From positions 248,001 to 312,000 of the forward strand of contig NZ_JAAOHY010000001.1 of the NCBI RefSeq assembly GCF_011308835.1: a stretch of DNA of 64,000 nucleotides. Direction: 5' to 3'. Positions 33,630-43,359 of this stretch are shown here, piece by piece; position 1 is the stretch's first letter; every line of letters begins with the position of its first letter. The DNA is from Paracoccus xiamenensis (lineage in GTDB: Bacteria > Pseudomonadota > Alphaproteobacteria > Rhodobacterales > Rhodobacteraceae). Position numbers and translations under genes: made by a program. The notes below the pieces were generated by a model. It did no database searches. It was given only the letters and a program-made list of their open reading frames with translations, and had not been told where the DNA came from.

Positions 33630-36173
33630 ATGACACGCAGCATCGACCCCAGGGACATCGTTGAAATCACCTCGGCTGCCGGGGTTGATACGTCTGTTCA
33701 TGGGTGGCGGGCGAAATGCCTGCAACGGCTGGTGCGGATGGAATTGCCGGTGCCATGTTCGCATGCGATTTCGGCGCGGGCAGTGCGGGCGATGGCGCAG
33801 GGCGCTACGCCGGATACCGAGGCATTGGCGGCGCTGTTCGCCGTCGGTGACGGGTTGGTCAGCGTGCGGCCCTCGGCGGTGAAACCCGAATGGGGCGGGC
33901 CGGGGACAGTGCTGAATGTCGGCATCAACGACGTTTCCTATCGCCGCCTGATCGAGACGCGCGGCAAGATTGCTGCCGATGCGATCTATCTGGGCTTCGT
34001 GCAGTCCTATGCAATCAACGTGGCCCGGCTGGACCCGGACATGTTTTCTGAAGATGGCGAGGGGGCGCTGCCGCGTGCGCTTGCCGCCTATCAGGCCGAA
34101 ATGGACGAGGATTTTCCCCAGGATCCGGTGCGCCAGCTGACCGAGGTGCTGCGGTCCATGGCGCGGGCCTGGGACGCGCCGACCGCGCGGCTGCTGCGTC
34201 AGGCCAAGGGCGCGCCCGAAGATGCGCCGCTGGGTCTGGTCGTTCAGCAGATGGCGTTGGCGATCGGGCCGGGGCTGACCGGTTCGGGCACGATCCAGAT
34301 GATCGACAGCGTGACCGGCCTGCGCCGCATGACCGGGCGCTTCAAGGGGCAGGTGCAGGGCAGCACGCGCGCGCAGGGGGCAGAGACGCTGTACCTGACC
34401 CGCGACGAACGCGGCCCGTCACTGGAAGATGTCGCGCCCGAGGTCTTTGCCGATCTGGTCGGATACTGTCTGGCCGCGCGCACCCGGCTGCGTGACGAGA
34501 TGCAGATCGAATTCGTGGTATCTGACGGAGAACTGGCGATCATCGACGCGCTGCGGGTGCAGCGTTCCTCGCGCGCGGCGGTGCGGATCGCGGTCTCGCT
34601 GGCTGATGACGGCATCATCCCGACCGAGGAAGCTGTGATGCGGGTTGAACCGCGCGCGCTTTCCGAACTGATGCATTACCAGATCGACCCGCGCGCGCCC
34701 CGCGACATCATCGCGCGCGGCATCGACGCCAGCCCGGGCGCTGCCACCGGAAGGATTGTTTTCACCGCCGCTGCCGCACAGGCTTCGGCGGCGCGGGATG
34801 AGGATTGCATTCTGGTCCGCCGCGAGACCGTGCCCGAAGATATTCGCGGCATGCACGCCGCTGTCGGCGTATTGACCGAACGCGGCGGCATGACCAGCCA
34901 CGCGGCGGTGATCGCGCGGGGCCTTGGGCTGCCCTGTATCGTTGGCGCCAACGGCATCAGCATCGACGCCCGCACGCGCGAATTGCGTGCCGGCGGCCGC
35001 AGTTTCCGCGAGGGTGAGGAAATCACCATCGACGGGACCTCGGGCGAGGTGCTGGCAGGGTCCGCGCAATTGCTGGAACCGGCCCTTGATGAAAGCTTCA
35101 ACCAGCTTCTCGACTGGGCCGACGGCTTCCGCGACATGGGCGTGCGCGCCAATGCCGATACGCCCGAGGACGCCCGCACCGCGCGCATGTTCAAGGCCCA
35201 GGGCATCGGGCTGTGCCGGACCGAGCACATGTTCTTTGACGAGATGCGCCTGCCGATCATGCGCGAGATGATCTTTGCCAACCGGCCCGAGGATCGCCGC
35301 GTGGCACTGGAAAGGCTGCTGCCGATCCAGCGGCAGGACTTCACCGAGCTTTTCCGCATCATGGCTGGCCTGCCGGTCACTATTCGCCTGTTCGACCCGC
35401 CCCTGCACGAATTCCTGCCTCAGGACCGCGAGGGGATGCGCGAGCTGGCCGAATCGCTGGACCTGCCCTTGTCCGACGTGACCCGCCGGATCGAGGCGCT
35501 GTCGGAGTTCAACCCGATGCTGGGCATGCGCGGGGTACGGCTGGGGATCACCGTCCCCGAAATCTATGACATGCAGGCCCGCGCCATTTTCGAGGCCGCG
35601 ATTGCCAGCGCCGCCGCTGGTGCCGCCGTGGTGCCGGAAATCATGATCCCACTGGTTTCGGCCCGGCGCGAGGTGGAAATCGTCAAGACCCGCGTCGATG
35701 CGGTCGCCGCCGCGCTGCGCAACGAAACGGGGCGCGACTTTGCCTATCGGTTGGGGGTCATGGTGGAAACGCCGCGCGCTGCCCTGCGCGCCGGCGACAT
35801 CGCGCGTCACGCCGCTTTCCTGTCTTTCGGCACCAACGACCTGACGCAGATGACCTATGGCCTGTCGCGCGACGATGCCGGCCGTTTCATGGGCGCCTAT
35901 GTCCAGCAGGGCGTTTATTCCGAGGATCCGTTCCATATTCTTGACGAGGAAGGGGTTGGCGAATTGCTGCTGACCGGCACACAGCGGGCACGCTCGGCCG
36001 AGCCCGAAATCACCATCGCCGTCTGCGGCGAACATGGCGGCAACCCGCAATCTATCGCCTTCTGCCAGCGTGCCGGACTGAATTACGTTTCCTGTTCACC
36101 CTTCCGGGTGCCGGTGGCGCGTCTTGCTGCAGCGCAGGAATCGATTCGCAACCGTCACGAGAAAAGCGCCTGA
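33630..36173 (+). CDS. PPDK-like PEP-utilising protein with degenerate ATP-binding domain
   Basis: The 847-residue protein has the pyruvate phosphate dikinase layout. The central swivelling domain is intact, with catalytic His424 in [13 protein letters not shown], as is the C-terminal PEP/pyruvate barrel with Cys822 in [10 protein letters not shown]. The N-terminal ATP-grasp region is altered: where PPDK has SVRSGARVSMPGMMDTVLN this protein has [19 protein letters not shown], and the SGTGVAFTRNP region reads [12 protein letters not shown]. This suggests weak or absent ATP chemistry. A paralogue of a true PPDK with another phosphate donor or a regulatory role is possible. ATG 33630 was preferred over GTG 33612; neither has a good ribosome site. 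Confidence 0.85.
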   Translation: MTRSIDPRDIVEITSAAGVDTSVHGWRAKCLQRLVRMELPVPCSHAISARAVRAMAQGATPDTEALAALFAVGDGLVSVRPSAVKPEWGGPGTVLNVGINDVSYRRLIETRGKIAADAIYLGFVQSYAINVARLDPDMFSEDGEGALPRALAAYQAEMDEDFPQDPVRQLTEVLRSMARAWDAPTARLLRQAKGAPEDAPLGLVVQQMALAIGPGLTGSGTIQMIDSVTGLRRMTGRFKGQVQGSTRAQGAETLYLTRDERGPSLEDVAPEVFADLVGYCLAARTRLRDEMQIEFVVSDGELAIIDALRVQRSSRAAVRIAVSLADDGIIPTEEAVMRVEPRALSELMHYQIDPRAPRDIIARGIDASPGAATGRIVFTAAAAQASAARDEDCILVRRETVPEDIRGMHAAVGVLTERGGMTSHAAVIARGLGLPCIVGANGISIDARTRELRAGGRSFREGEEITIDGTSGEVLAGSAQLLEPALDESFNQLLDWADGFRDMGVRANADTPEDARTARMFKAQGIGLCRTEHMFFDEMRLPIMREMIFANRPEDRRVALERLLPIQRQDFTELFRIMAGLPVTIRLFDPPLHEFLPQDREGMRELAESLDLPLSDVTRRIEALSEFNPMLGMRGVRLGITVPEIYDMQARAIFEAAIASAAAGAAVVPEIMIPLVSARREVEIVKTRVDAVAAALRNETGRDFAYRLGVMVETPRAALRAGDIARHAAFLSFGTNDLTQMTYGLSRDDAGRFMGAYVQQGVYSEDPFHILDEEGVGELLLTGTQRARSAEPEITIAVCGEHGGNPQSIAFCQRAGLNYVSCSPFRVPVARLAAAQESIRNRHEKSA

Positions 36174-36406
36174 TTCGGGGCGCTTGCTGCGCGATCTCCG
36201 GCAATGCTGCAAGTGCGAGATGGCGTGATTCCGCCAGATTCGCCGCGAGCCCTCGGCGAGATTTTGCCGGAATGATGGTTAATCCGCTGGATTCTGGAAC
36301 CTTGCGATGACGCGCGTGGCGGCGGCTGAAACGCTTTGTGTAGTTTCCCCCTCAACCCGTCGGCCTCTGCTCGGCCCGGCGACCCATGAGACAGGAAAAC
36401 TGCTGT

Positions 36407-36910
36407 ATGCTTACGCTGACCCGTAAACTGGCCGCGATCGCTGTGAGTTTGTCGCTTGCACTGCCGCTGGCCGCCCAGGCCGACCCGGCAAAAGGCCCCG
36501 AAACCGTCACTCAGACCCGCTATGGTGGGGCCGACTCGCTCGCCTGCCTGACCGAGGCGCTGTATTTCGAAGCCCGTGGCGAAGGCCGCAACGGTCAGCG
36601 CGCCGTGGCCGAGGTGATCCTGAACCGCGTCGACAGCCGGGCCTTCCCGAATTCGGTTTGCGGTGTCATCCATCAGCGTGGGCAGTTCACCTATAACAAG
36701 GGTCGCCGCATGTCGAATGCCGCTGCTGCTGCCCGTGCCCGCCAGATCGCTGCTGATCTGCTGGCCGGTGCCCCGCGCGAGCTGACCAACGGCGCGACCT
36801 ATTTCCACACCACTGCTGTCCGTCCGTCCTGGTCCAAGCGCTTTACCCGCACCACCAAGATCGGCAGCCACATCTTCTATCGCCAGGGCCGTCGCGTCGC
36901 GACCAACTGA
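36407..36910 (+). CDS. Secreted cell wall hydrolase (SleB/CwlJ-like)
   Basis: The 167-residue protein has a signal peptide (about 1-25, ending AAQA). Its hydrolase_2 domain has LTEALYFEARGEGRNGQRAVAEVILNRV, whose Glu residues are the likely catalytic centre, then GVIHQRGQFTYN and TYFHTTAVRPSWS. Family knowledge: SleB/CwlJ proteins cut peptidoglycan glycan strands; in non-sporeformers they work in wall remodelling. ATG 36407 follows AGGAAA and gives the cleaner signal peptide; an ATG at 36386 lacks a ribosome site. A 233-base noncoding gap precedes it. Confidence 0.87.
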   Translation: MLTLTRKLAAIAVSLSLALPLAAQADPAKGPETVTQTRYGGADSLACLTEALYFEARGEGRNGQRAVAEVILNRVDSRAFPNSVCGVIHQRGQFTYNKGRRMSNAAAAARARQIAADLLAGAPRELTNGATYFHTTAVRPSWSKRFTRTTKIGSHIFYRQGRRVATN

Positions 36911-36973
36911 CGCCTGTACAGGCTTGGAAGGCGGCCGGCCCCGGCCTGCTGCCCTTTCTTCCTGCCTCAACTA

Positions 36974-36999
36974 GCCCCGCCCCTTGCGGCGGGGCCTTT
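36974..36999 (+). terminator. Terminator after the cell wall hydrolase
   Basis: GCCCCGCC (36974-36981), loop CCTTGC, GGCGGGGC (36988-36995), then CTTTTCTTT. It stands 63 bases after the stop and just before folB. Confidence 0.85.
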
Positions 37000-37017
37000 T
37001 CTTTGGAAATTGGGGCC

Positions 37018-37800
37018 ATGGACGAACCAGATCAGATACACCTGCGCGACTATCTCGTGGAAACAGAGATCGGCGCCTTTCAAAGCGAACGCGGCCTTAG
37101 CCAGCGGTTGCGTTTCGATGTGACCGTCGACCTTGCCCAGCCGGTGACCGGCGTTGATGACGATGTTGACCGGATCCTGTCCTATGACGTGCTGACCGAT
37201 GCGGTCGCGGCAGGGCTTGGGGATGAACGTCTCAACCTGCTGGAAACGCTTGCGGAAAAGATCGCGGCCGAGGTTTTGGCCCATCCGCGTGCGGCGCGGG
37301 TCCATGTCTCTGTCCAGAAACTGGACCGGGTGCCGGGTGCCCTTGGGGTCAGCATCACCCGCCGCAAGGGCAGGGTCGAGGCCGATGGCGCGGTCCTGTC
37401 GCCGGTGGTGCTGTTTTACGGGGCCGAGGTCGCGCTGCCCGAAGATGCGGTGATCCTGACCCCGGACGCGCCGGGCCTGCCATTGCCGCCGGGGGGCAAT
37501 CCGCGCCGGGTGGCGCTGCTGGCGCTGGATCAGGCGGCTTGGGCGCTTGGCGGCCGGCTGGGGCTGGACGTGGTCGACAACCGGACTGAACTGGATTGGG
37601 CGGTGAAAGAATCGCGCCCTGTGGTCTGGGCCCCGGCGCGCATGGTCGCTGATGTGGGCGGGCTGGACGCCGACCCGTTGATGCTGGCGATCTGGCTGGC
37701 CGAAAAGATGCGCGCCAGCCGGTTGGATCTGGCCTATGCGGTCGATGCGGCAATGCCAGAACCCGACACATTTGTCCCTCTGCGCCGGATCGACGCATGA
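37018..37800 (+). CDS. folB: Dihydroneopterin aldolase with C-terminal extension
   Basis: The 260-residue protein begins with a FolB domain (about 5-125) containing LRDYLVETEIGAFQSE at the start, a DRILSYDVL-type segment and ETLAEKIAAEVLAHP. A further 130 residues, rich in Ala, Leu and Pro, follow and are not part of the usual 120-residue enzyme. Family knowledge: FolB converts dihydroneopterin to hydroxymethyl-dihydropterin. Its stop overlaps folP by 4 bases, so the two folate enzymes are coupled. The extension's role is unknown. Confidence 0.88.
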   Translation: MDEPDQIHLRDYLVETEIGAFQSERGLSQRLRFDVTVDLAQPVTGVDDDVDRILSYDVLTDAVAAGLGDERLNLLETLAEKIAAEVLAHPRAARVHVSVQKLDRVPGALGVSITRRKGRVEADGAVLSPVVLFYGAEVALPEDAVILTPDAPGLPLPPGGNPRRVALLALDQAAWALGGRLGLDVVDNRTELDWAVKESRPVVWAPARMVADVGGLDADPLMLAIWLAEKMRASRLDLAYAVDAAMPEPDTFVPLRRIDA

Positions 37801-38780
37801 GCGTTTACTGGCGTCCGATCCCCGAAGAGGGCGGCGGCCTGCGGCTGGCGGGGGGCTGGCTGCGTTTCTCGCGGGTCGAACGGCTGGAACGCGGTGGAGT
37901 GCCGCCGCGAATCCTGCTCGCCGATGCTGCCCCGCCCGAAGTTCTGGCGGCGCTGACCGCCCCGCGCGCTGCTGTGATGGGTGTCACGCTTGACCAGCCC
38001 TCGGTCATGGGGATCGTGAACGCGACGCCGGATAGCTTTTCCGATGGCGGCAGCTATGACGGGACCACGCATGGCCGCGCCCTGATCGCAGAAGGGGCGG
38101 ATCTGCTGGATATCGGCGGCGAATCGACCCGTCCCGGTGCCGAGGATGTGACCGAGGCAGATGAGATCGCCCGAACCGCCCCGGTGATCGCGGCGCTGCG
38201 CGCTTCGGCGCCGATCTCGATCGACACGCGCAAGGCGGGCGTCGCGCAGGCCGCGCTGGCGGCGGGGGCGGGGCTGGTCAACGACGTCTCGGGCTTTGAT
38301 TTCGATGCCGGTCTGGCGCGGGTGGTCGCGGATGCAGGCGTGCCGGTCTGCCTGATGCATGCGCAGGGCGTGCCTGCGACCATGCAGGACGATCCGCATT
38401 ACGACGATGTCCTGCTGGATGTTTACGACGCGCTTGCCGCCCGCATCGCCCGGGCAGAGGCGGCTGGCATTCCGCGCGCGCGGATCCTGGTTGATCCGGG
38501 CATCGGCTTTGGCAAGACGCTGGATCACAACCTGACGATCCTGGCGCGGATCGGCCTGTTTCATGCACTTGGCTGCGGCATTCTGCTGGGGGTTTCGCGC
38601 AAACGCTTCATCGGGCAGGTCGCGAACCAGCCGGATGCGCGCGGAAGAATGCCGGGGACGCTGGCGGTGACGCTTGCTTCGGTCGGTCAAGGGGTGCAGA
38701 TGCATCGGGTACATGATGTTGCAGCTGCCGTGCAGGGATTGGCACTGTGGCGCGCAGTGACGGAAAGGACGACAGGATGA
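37797..38780 (+). CDS. folP: Dihydropteroate synthase
   Basis: The 327-residue protein has [15 protein letters not shown] (71-85), [29 protein letters not shown] and the late GVSRKRFIG, all core DHPS motifs. The first 65 or so residues precede the usual domain. Family knowledge: it joins hydroxymethyl-dihydropterin diphosphate and p-aminobenzoate and is the sulfonamide target. It overlaps folB and glmM by 4 bases at each end, so the three form one operon. Confidence 0.95.
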   Translation: MSVYWRPIPEEGGGLRLAGGWLRFSRVERLERGGVPPRILLADAAPPEVLAALTAPRAAVMGVTLDQPSVMGIVNATPDSFSDGGSYDGTTHGRALIAEGADLLDIGGESTRPGAEDVTEADEIARTAPVIAALRASAPISIDTRKAGVAQAALAAGAGLVNDVSGFDFDAGLARVVADAGVPVCLMHAQGVPATMQDDPHYDDVLLDVYDALAARIARAEAAGIPRARILVDPGIGFGKTLDHNLTILARIGLFHALGCGILLGVSRKRFIGQVANQPDARGRMPGTLAVTLASVGQGVQMHRVHDVAAAVQGLALWRAVTERTTG

Positions 38781-40120
38781 CGCGGAAGCTGTTCGGGACG
38801 GACGGGGTCAGGGGACGGGCGAATACCGATCCGATGACGGCGGAAATGGCGCTGCGGCTGGGTGCTGCGGCGGGGCGGTATTTCCGCCGCGATGGCCGTA
38901 ACGGGCATCGGGTGGTGATCGGCAAGGACACGCGCCTGTCGGGTTATATGCTGGAAAATGCGCTGACCGCAGGGCTGACCAGCACCGGCATGAATGTGCT
39001 TCTGCTGGGGCCGGTGCCGACGCCGGCGGTTGGCTTCCTGACCCGCTCGATGCGGGCTGATCTGGGGATCATGATCTCGGCCAGCCACAACCCGGCTGAC
39101 GACAACGGCATCAAGTTCTTCGGCCCCGACGGCTTCAAGCTGTCGGACGAGGCCGAGGCAGAGATCGAGCGCATCGTTTCCGGCCAGATCCGCCCGGCTG
39201 AACCCGCCAATATCGGCCGCGCCAAGCGTATCGAGGACGGTCGCGGGCGCTATGTCGAATATGCCAAGACGACCTTCCCGGCCGGTCAGCGGCTGGACGG
39301 GCTGAAGGTGGTGATCGATTGCGCCAATGGTGCCGCCTACCGCGCCGCGCCGGATGTGCTGTATGAACTCGGCGCCGAGGTGGTGCGTATCGGCGTCGAT
39401 CCCGATGGTCGCAACATCAATGACGGTGTGGGTTCCACCCATCCCGAGGCAGCGGCGCAGGCGGTGCTGGATCACCGCGCCGATCTGGGGATCTGTCTGG
39501 ATGGCGATGCCGACCGGATCATGCTGATCGACGACAAGGGCCGGGTCGCGGATGGGGATCAGCTGATGGCGCTGCTGGCCGCGCGTTGGGCCGAACAGGA
39601 CCGGCTGAAAGGCGGCGCGCTGGTGGCCACGGTCATGTCAAACCTCGGGCTGGAACGCTTCCTGCAGGGGCGTGGTCTGCGGCTGGAACGCACCAAGGTC
39701 GGCGACCGCTATGTGGTCGAGCGGATGCGCGAGGGTGGCTTTAACCTTGGGGGTGAACAGTCGGGCCATATCGTGATGACCGATTACGCCACCACCGGCG
39801 ACGGGCTGATTGCCGGGCTGCAATTCCTGGCCGCCATGGCCGATACCGGGCGCAGCGCCTCCGAACTGGTGCACCAGTTCGATCCGGTGCCGCAGCTGCT
39901 GCAGAATGTCCGCTATGCCGCAGGCGCTGACCCGCTGGCGGTCGGCGCGGTGCAGAAGGCGATCGCGGATGGCGAGTCGTTGCTGAACGGCACCGGTCGG
40001 GTGCTGATCCGCAAATCCGGGACCGAACCACTGATCCGCGTCATGGCCGAGGCCGAGGACGAGACTGTCCTGCGAGAGGTGGTCGAAAGCATCGTCTCGG
40101 CCGTGCAGGACGCGGTCTGA
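38777..40120 (+). CDS. glmM: Phosphoglucosamine mutase
   Basis: The 447-residue protein has the FGTDGVRG start, phosphoserine motif SASHNP with Ser103, metal-binding DGDADR and the C-terminal [13 protein letters not shown]. Family knowledge: it interconverts glucosamine-6-phosphate and glucosamine-1-phosphate for peptidoglycan and lipopolysaccharide. Placement directly behind folP is common in bacteria. ATG 38777 overlaps the folP stop. Confidence 0.96.
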   Translation: MTRKLFGTDGVRGRANTDPMTAEMALRLGAAAGRYFRRDGRNGHRVVIGKDTRLSGYMLENALTAGLTSTGMNVLLLGPVPTPAVGFLTRSMRADLGIMISASHNPADDNGIKFFGPDGFKLSDEAEAEIERIVSGQIRPAEPANIGRAKRIEDGRGRYVEYAKTTFPAGQRLDGLKVVIDCANGAAYRAAPDVLYELGAEVVRIGVDPDGRNINDGVGSTHPEAAAQAVLDHRADLGICLDGDADRIMLIDDKGRVADGDQLMALLAARWAEQDRLKGGALVATVMSNLGLERFLQGRGLRLERTKVGDRYVVERMREGGFNLGGEQSGHIVMTDYATTGDGLIAGLQFLAAMADTGRSASELVHQFDPVPQLLQNVRYAAGADPLAVGAVQKAIADGESLLNGTGRVLIRKSGTEPLIRVMAEAEDETVLREVVESIVSAVQDAV

Positions 40121-40145
40121 GGCTTTTCGCAGATCCGGGAAACAG

Positions 40146-40177
40146 GGCCACGCCAGAGCATTCGGGCGCGGCCTTTT
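40146..40177 (+). terminator. Terminator after glmM
   Basis: GGCCACGCC (40146-40154) pairs with GGCGCGGCC (40165-40173) with one mismatch, and is followed by TTTT. It separates glmM from the convergent monooxygenase gene. Confidence 0.75.
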
Positions 40178-40210
40178 GCATTTTTTGGGGGGCGGTAGGC
40201 CTGCGGTGCC

Positions 40211-41338
40211 TCAGGCGACCTTCTCGGCCAGCGGATCATAGTCATAGATCCAGTCGAATTTCCCCAGCAGCGCCCCCGGTGCCAGCTTGGACATCGCCCG
40301 CAGCCCGGTATGGCCGATCAGTCGCGCCGGACCCGAAAGGTGATAGTTGCGCGCATTGGCGTTGGCGGCCTGAATGACGCGGGCGACGCGGGGCGCGCGC
40401 AAGGCCTGATAGCGGGCAAGCGCCGCCGGCTGATCGGCGATACGGTCCAGGCATTCCGTCAGGATCCAGGCGTCCTCGATGGCCATGACCGCACCCTGGG
40501 CCATGAAGGGCAGGGTGGGGTGCACCGCGTCGCCCAATATCACCCGCCGGTCGTCCTGCCATCGTGCGGCGATCTGGTGGCGGAACAGGCCCCAGACGCC
40601 GACCCGGTCCACCTGCGCCAGCCAGCCCGGAACCGGTCCGCCGAAGCGTGCGAAGGCGGCGCGCAGATGGGCGGGGTCATCTTCATGCGACCAGCCTTCG
40701 GCGGTCCAGTCTGGGCGCTCGATCACCGCGACAAGATTGCGCAGCCCGGCGCCCAGCGGATAGCTGACCAGATGCCGGCCCGGTCCCATGAAAACACGTG
40801 CGAAGGGGTCGGGCGCGGTATCAGGGATCAGTGCCCGCCAGGCGGTCTGACCGGTGAAGAAAGGTGTCTCGGCCCCGTTCAGCGCGCTGCGGACGCGGCT
40901 GTGCAGCCCGTCAGCCCCGATCAGCAGCGGCGATTCGGGCAGCTCGGTGACCTCGGCATTCAGGATGATGTCGGCGCCAGCGGCGCGGGCTGCCTGTTCC
41001 AGCACCTCGACCAGCCGGGCACGATGGATGAAGCGGAAGGGCTGGCCGGGCCGGTGCGCGGCCAGCGGCATGGCGGCGACCTGCCGGCCATGGCTGTCAT
41101 GCAAAACCACCCCTTCGGAGCGGGCCGAGACCGCATCGAGCGCCGCGGAAAGGCCAAGGGCGTCCAGCACCCGGCCGGCATTGGGTGAGATCTGCAAGCC
41201 CGCGCCGACCTCGCGCAGGGCGCCCGCGCGTTCATGGACCTGCACCCGCGCGCCGCGCTGTGCCAGTGCCAACGCGGCTGTCAGCCCGGCCACGCCGGCG
41301 CCAATGATGGTGATGTCGCGGTTCGTCAGATGGCCCAT
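40211..41338 (-). CDS. FAD-dependent monooxygenase (salicylate/3-hydroxybenzoate hydroxylase type)
   Basis: The 375-residue protein has the N-terminal GAGVAG Rossmann motif (13-18) and the second FAD motif GDAVHPTLPFMAQGA. An IGADGLHSRVR segment is the DG motif of flavin aromatic hydroxylases. Family knowledge: NAD(P)H-dependent enzymes of this type hydroxylate phenolic acids or quinone precursors. It stands alone between glmM and dksA, so the substrate is open. No membrane segment is seen. Confidence 0.87.
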   Translation of the reverse strand: MGHLTNRDITIIGAGVAGLTAALALAQRGARVQVHERAGALREVGAGLQISPNAGRVLDALGLSAALDAVSARSEGVVLHDSHGRQVAAMPLAAHRPGQPFRFIHRARLVEVLEQAARAAGADIILNAEVTELPESPLLIGADGLHSRVRSALNGAETPFFTGQTAWRALIPDTAPDPFARVFMGPGRHLVSYPLGAGLRNLVAVIERPDWTAEGWSHEDDPAHLRAAFARFGGPVPGWLAQVDRVGVWGLFRHQIAARWQDDRRVILGDAVHPTLPFMAQGAVMAIEDAWILTECLDRIADQPAALARYQALRAPRVARVIQAANANARNYHLSGPARLIGHTGLRAMSKLAPGALLGKFDWIYDYDPLAEKVA

Positions 41339-41399
41339 GGCGACCCTCCTTTATGAAAGGCCGGCAGGGTAGATCGGGACCACGCGGGCCGCGATGCGA

Positions 41400-41822
41400 T
41401 CAGTCGTCGCGGTGCACGCGCTCGCGGCGTTCGTGCTTTTCCTGGGCGGCGACGGTCATGGTGGCGATGGGGCGCGCATCCAGCCGCTTCAGGCTGATCG
41501 GTTCGCCAGTCACTTCACAGTAACCATATTCACCATTCACGATCCGGCGCAGCGCCGCGTCGATCTTGCCGACCAGCTTGCGCTGGCGGTCACGGGTCCG
41601 AAGCTCCAGCGCTCGGTCGGTTTCTTCCGAGGCGCGGTCGGCCAGATCGGGCACGTTGCGGGCACTGTCCTGCAAGCCTTCCAGCGTCTCTGCGGATTGC
41701 TCCAGCAGTTCGGCCTTCCATGCTTCCAGTTTGCGACGGAAATATTCCAGCTGACGCTCGTTCATGAACGGCTCGTCTTCTGCTGGGCGATAGTCATCTG
41801 GCAGGAAAATCTGCGGTTTCAT
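41400..41822 (-). CDS. dksA: RNA polymerase-binding factor DksA (single-Cys form)
   Basis: The 140-residue protein has an N-terminal coiled coil with the tip motif DxxDxA at 59-64 (DLADRA), which reaches into the polymerase channel. Its zinc-finger region (GEYGYCEVTGEPI...KRLDARPIATMTVAAQ) keeps only Cys102 of the four zinc ligands. Family knowledge: DksA works with ppGpp to adjust rRNA and amino acid gene transcription, and low-Cys alphaproteobacterial forms are known to work without zinc. The ATG is preceded by GGAGGAAGC on the minus strand. Confidence 0.92.
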   Translation of the reverse strand: MKPQIFLPDDYRPAEDEPFMNERQLEYFRRKLEAWKAELLEQSAETLEGLQDSARNVPDLADRASEETDRALELRTRDRQRKLVGKIDAALRRIVNGEYGYCEVTGEPISLKRLDARPIATMTVAAQEKHERRERVHRDD

Positions 41823-41987
41823 GCTTCCTCCGACAGATCGGGGTGCCTGTTCCCCGGCCCGTTCCGCCCCCATTAGCGGATGCGCCGGGGGATGTCACTA
41901 CCTTGAACGCCGTTCCTTCGGGGCAAGGTTTCTTGTCGACGGTTGCGCACCCCGCTAGGGTCGCGGGCGAAAGCAAAGGATGCCGTG

Positions 41988-42830
41988 ATGCGTTTTTCGT
42001 CGACCGACAGCTATGTCGCCCCGCCAGACCTGACCATTGCCGTCAATGCCGCCGTAACATTGGAGCGGCCCCTGCTGGTCAAGGGCGAGCCGGGGACGGG
42101 CAAGACCGAGCTGGCGCGGCAGGTCGCGGCCTCGCTGGGGTTGCCGATGGTGGAATGGAACATCAAGTCGACCACCAAGGCCCAGCAGGGGCTGTATGAA
42201 TATGACGCCGTCAGTCGCTTGCGCGACAGCCAGCTGGGCGAGGCGCGGGTCCATGACGTGGCCAATTACATCCGTAAGGGCAAGCTGTGGAATGCCTTTG
42301 AGGCGCCGGGCAAGGTGGTGCTGCTGATCGACGAGATCGACAAGGCCGATATCGAGTTTCCGAACGATCTGCTGCAGGAACTCGACCGGATGGAGTTCCA
42401 TGTCTATGAGACCGGCGAGACGGTGCAGGCGCTGCACCGGCCGGTGGTCATCATCACCTCGAACAATGAAAAGGAACTGCCGGACGCGTTTTTGCGCCGC
42501 TGCTTCTTCCATTATATCCGCTTCCCCGATGCGGAGGTGCTGAAACAGATCGTCGAGGTCCATTACCCCGGCCTGAAGCCGCGCCTGCTGGAGGAGGCGC
42601 TGCATCAATTCTTCGAGATCCGCGAGGTGCCGGGGCTGAAGAAAAAACCATCGACATCCGAACTGCTGGACTGGTTGAAGCTGATTCTGGCCGAGGATCT
42701 TGCGGCCGAGGATCTGAAGAAGGCGCCGGGTGAGATGCTGCCGAAACTGCACGGGGCGTTGCTGAAGAACGAACAGGATGTGGCGCTGTTCGAAAAGCTG
42801 GCCTTCATGGCGCGACGGCAATCGAGATAA
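41988..42830 (+). CDS. MoxR-type AAA ATPase
   Basis: The 280-residue protein has Walker A GEPGTGKT (33-40), Walker B VVLLIDEIDKAD (Asp115-Glu116) and a sensor SNNEKELPDAFLRRC, the MoxR/CoxD layout. ATG 41988 follows AAAGGA. Family knowledge: MoxR ATPases act with von Willebrand factor A proteins to mature metal enzymes or membrane complexes. The VWA gene that usually follows is absent here; repeat copy C and a GNAT gene come next. Confidence 0.9.
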   Translation: MRFSSTDSYVAPPDLTIAVNAAVTLERPLLVKGEPGTGKTELARQVAASLGLPMVEWNIKSTTKAQQGLYEYDAVSRLRDSQLGEARVHDVANYIRKGKLWNAFEAPGKVVLLIDEIDKADIEFPNDLLQELDRMEFHVYETGETVQALHRPVVIITSNNEKELPDAFLRRCFFHYIRFPDAEVLKQIVEVHYPGLKPRLLEEALHQFFEIREVPGLKKKPSTSELLDWLKLILAEDLAAEDLKKAPGEMLPKLHGALLKNEQDVALFEKLAFMARRQSR

Positions 42831-42834
42831 AAGG

Positions 42835-42891
42835 GGGGGCGCTGCCCCCAGGCCTTGCGGCCTTCCCCCGGGATATTTGGGCCAGAATGAA
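42835..42891 (+). repeat. Intergenic repeat family, copy C
   Basis: GGGGGC-GCT-GCCCCC (42835-42849), then AGGCC-TTGC-GGCCT (42850-42863), then CCCCCGGGATATTTGGGCCA and GAATGAA (42865-42891). It fills the gap between the MoxR gene and the GNAT gene, and its last bases supply an in-frame ATG that could be mistaken for the GNAT start. Confidence 0.75.
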
Positions 42892-42901
42892 GGGTTATGC
42901 G

Positions 42902-43348
42902 ATGGAGATCAGGCCAATTGTCGCCGGTGACAGGGATCAGTGGCAGGCGCTGTGGGACGGGTATCAGACGTTTTATGGCCATCCGGACCGGCCGCAGGAT
43001 TTCTTCGACATGGCATTCGCGCGGCTGACATCCGGGAAGCCGGGCGAGTTTCAGGGTTTTGTTGCTGATGACGGGGGCCGGCTGCTGGGGCTGACGCATT
43101 ATGTCATGCACCCGAACCTGTGGCGGCCCGGCGGCGTCTGCTATTTGCAGGATCTTTTCACCCTGCCAGAAACGCGGGGCAAGGGTGTCGGGCGTGCCCT
43201 GATCGAGGCGGTTGCGGCAGAGGCTGCCGCAAGCGGGGCCGAGGCCGTATATTGGCTGACAGCCGAGGACAATTATGCCGGGCGGATGCTGTATGACAAG
43301 GTTGCCACGCGCACGCCCTTCATCAAGTATCAGCGCGATCTGGGCTGA
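42902..43348 (+). CDS. GNAT-family N-acetyltransferase
   Basis: The 148-residue protein has the GNAT core, with [25 protein letters not shown] carrying the acetyl-CoA loop (Q/RxxGxG/A as RGKGVG) and a late [13 protein letters not shown]. Start 42902 (MEIRP) follows GAAGGG; the ATG at 42887 belongs to the conserved end of repeat copy C. Substrate is unknown. Confidence 0.85.
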   Translation: MEIRPIVAGDRDQWQALWDGYQTFYGHPDRPQDFFDMAFARLTSGKPGEFQGFVADDGGRLLGLTHYVMHPNLWRPGGVCYLQDLFTLPETRGKGVGRALIEAVAAEAAASGAEAVYWLTAEDNYAGRMLYDKVATRTPFIKYQRDLG

Positions 43349-43359
43349 CGGAGGCGGAA

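Noticed and set aside
34419-36050. Open minus-strand frame of 543 codons
   Set aside because: Antisense to the PPDK-like gene, whose motifs are clear.
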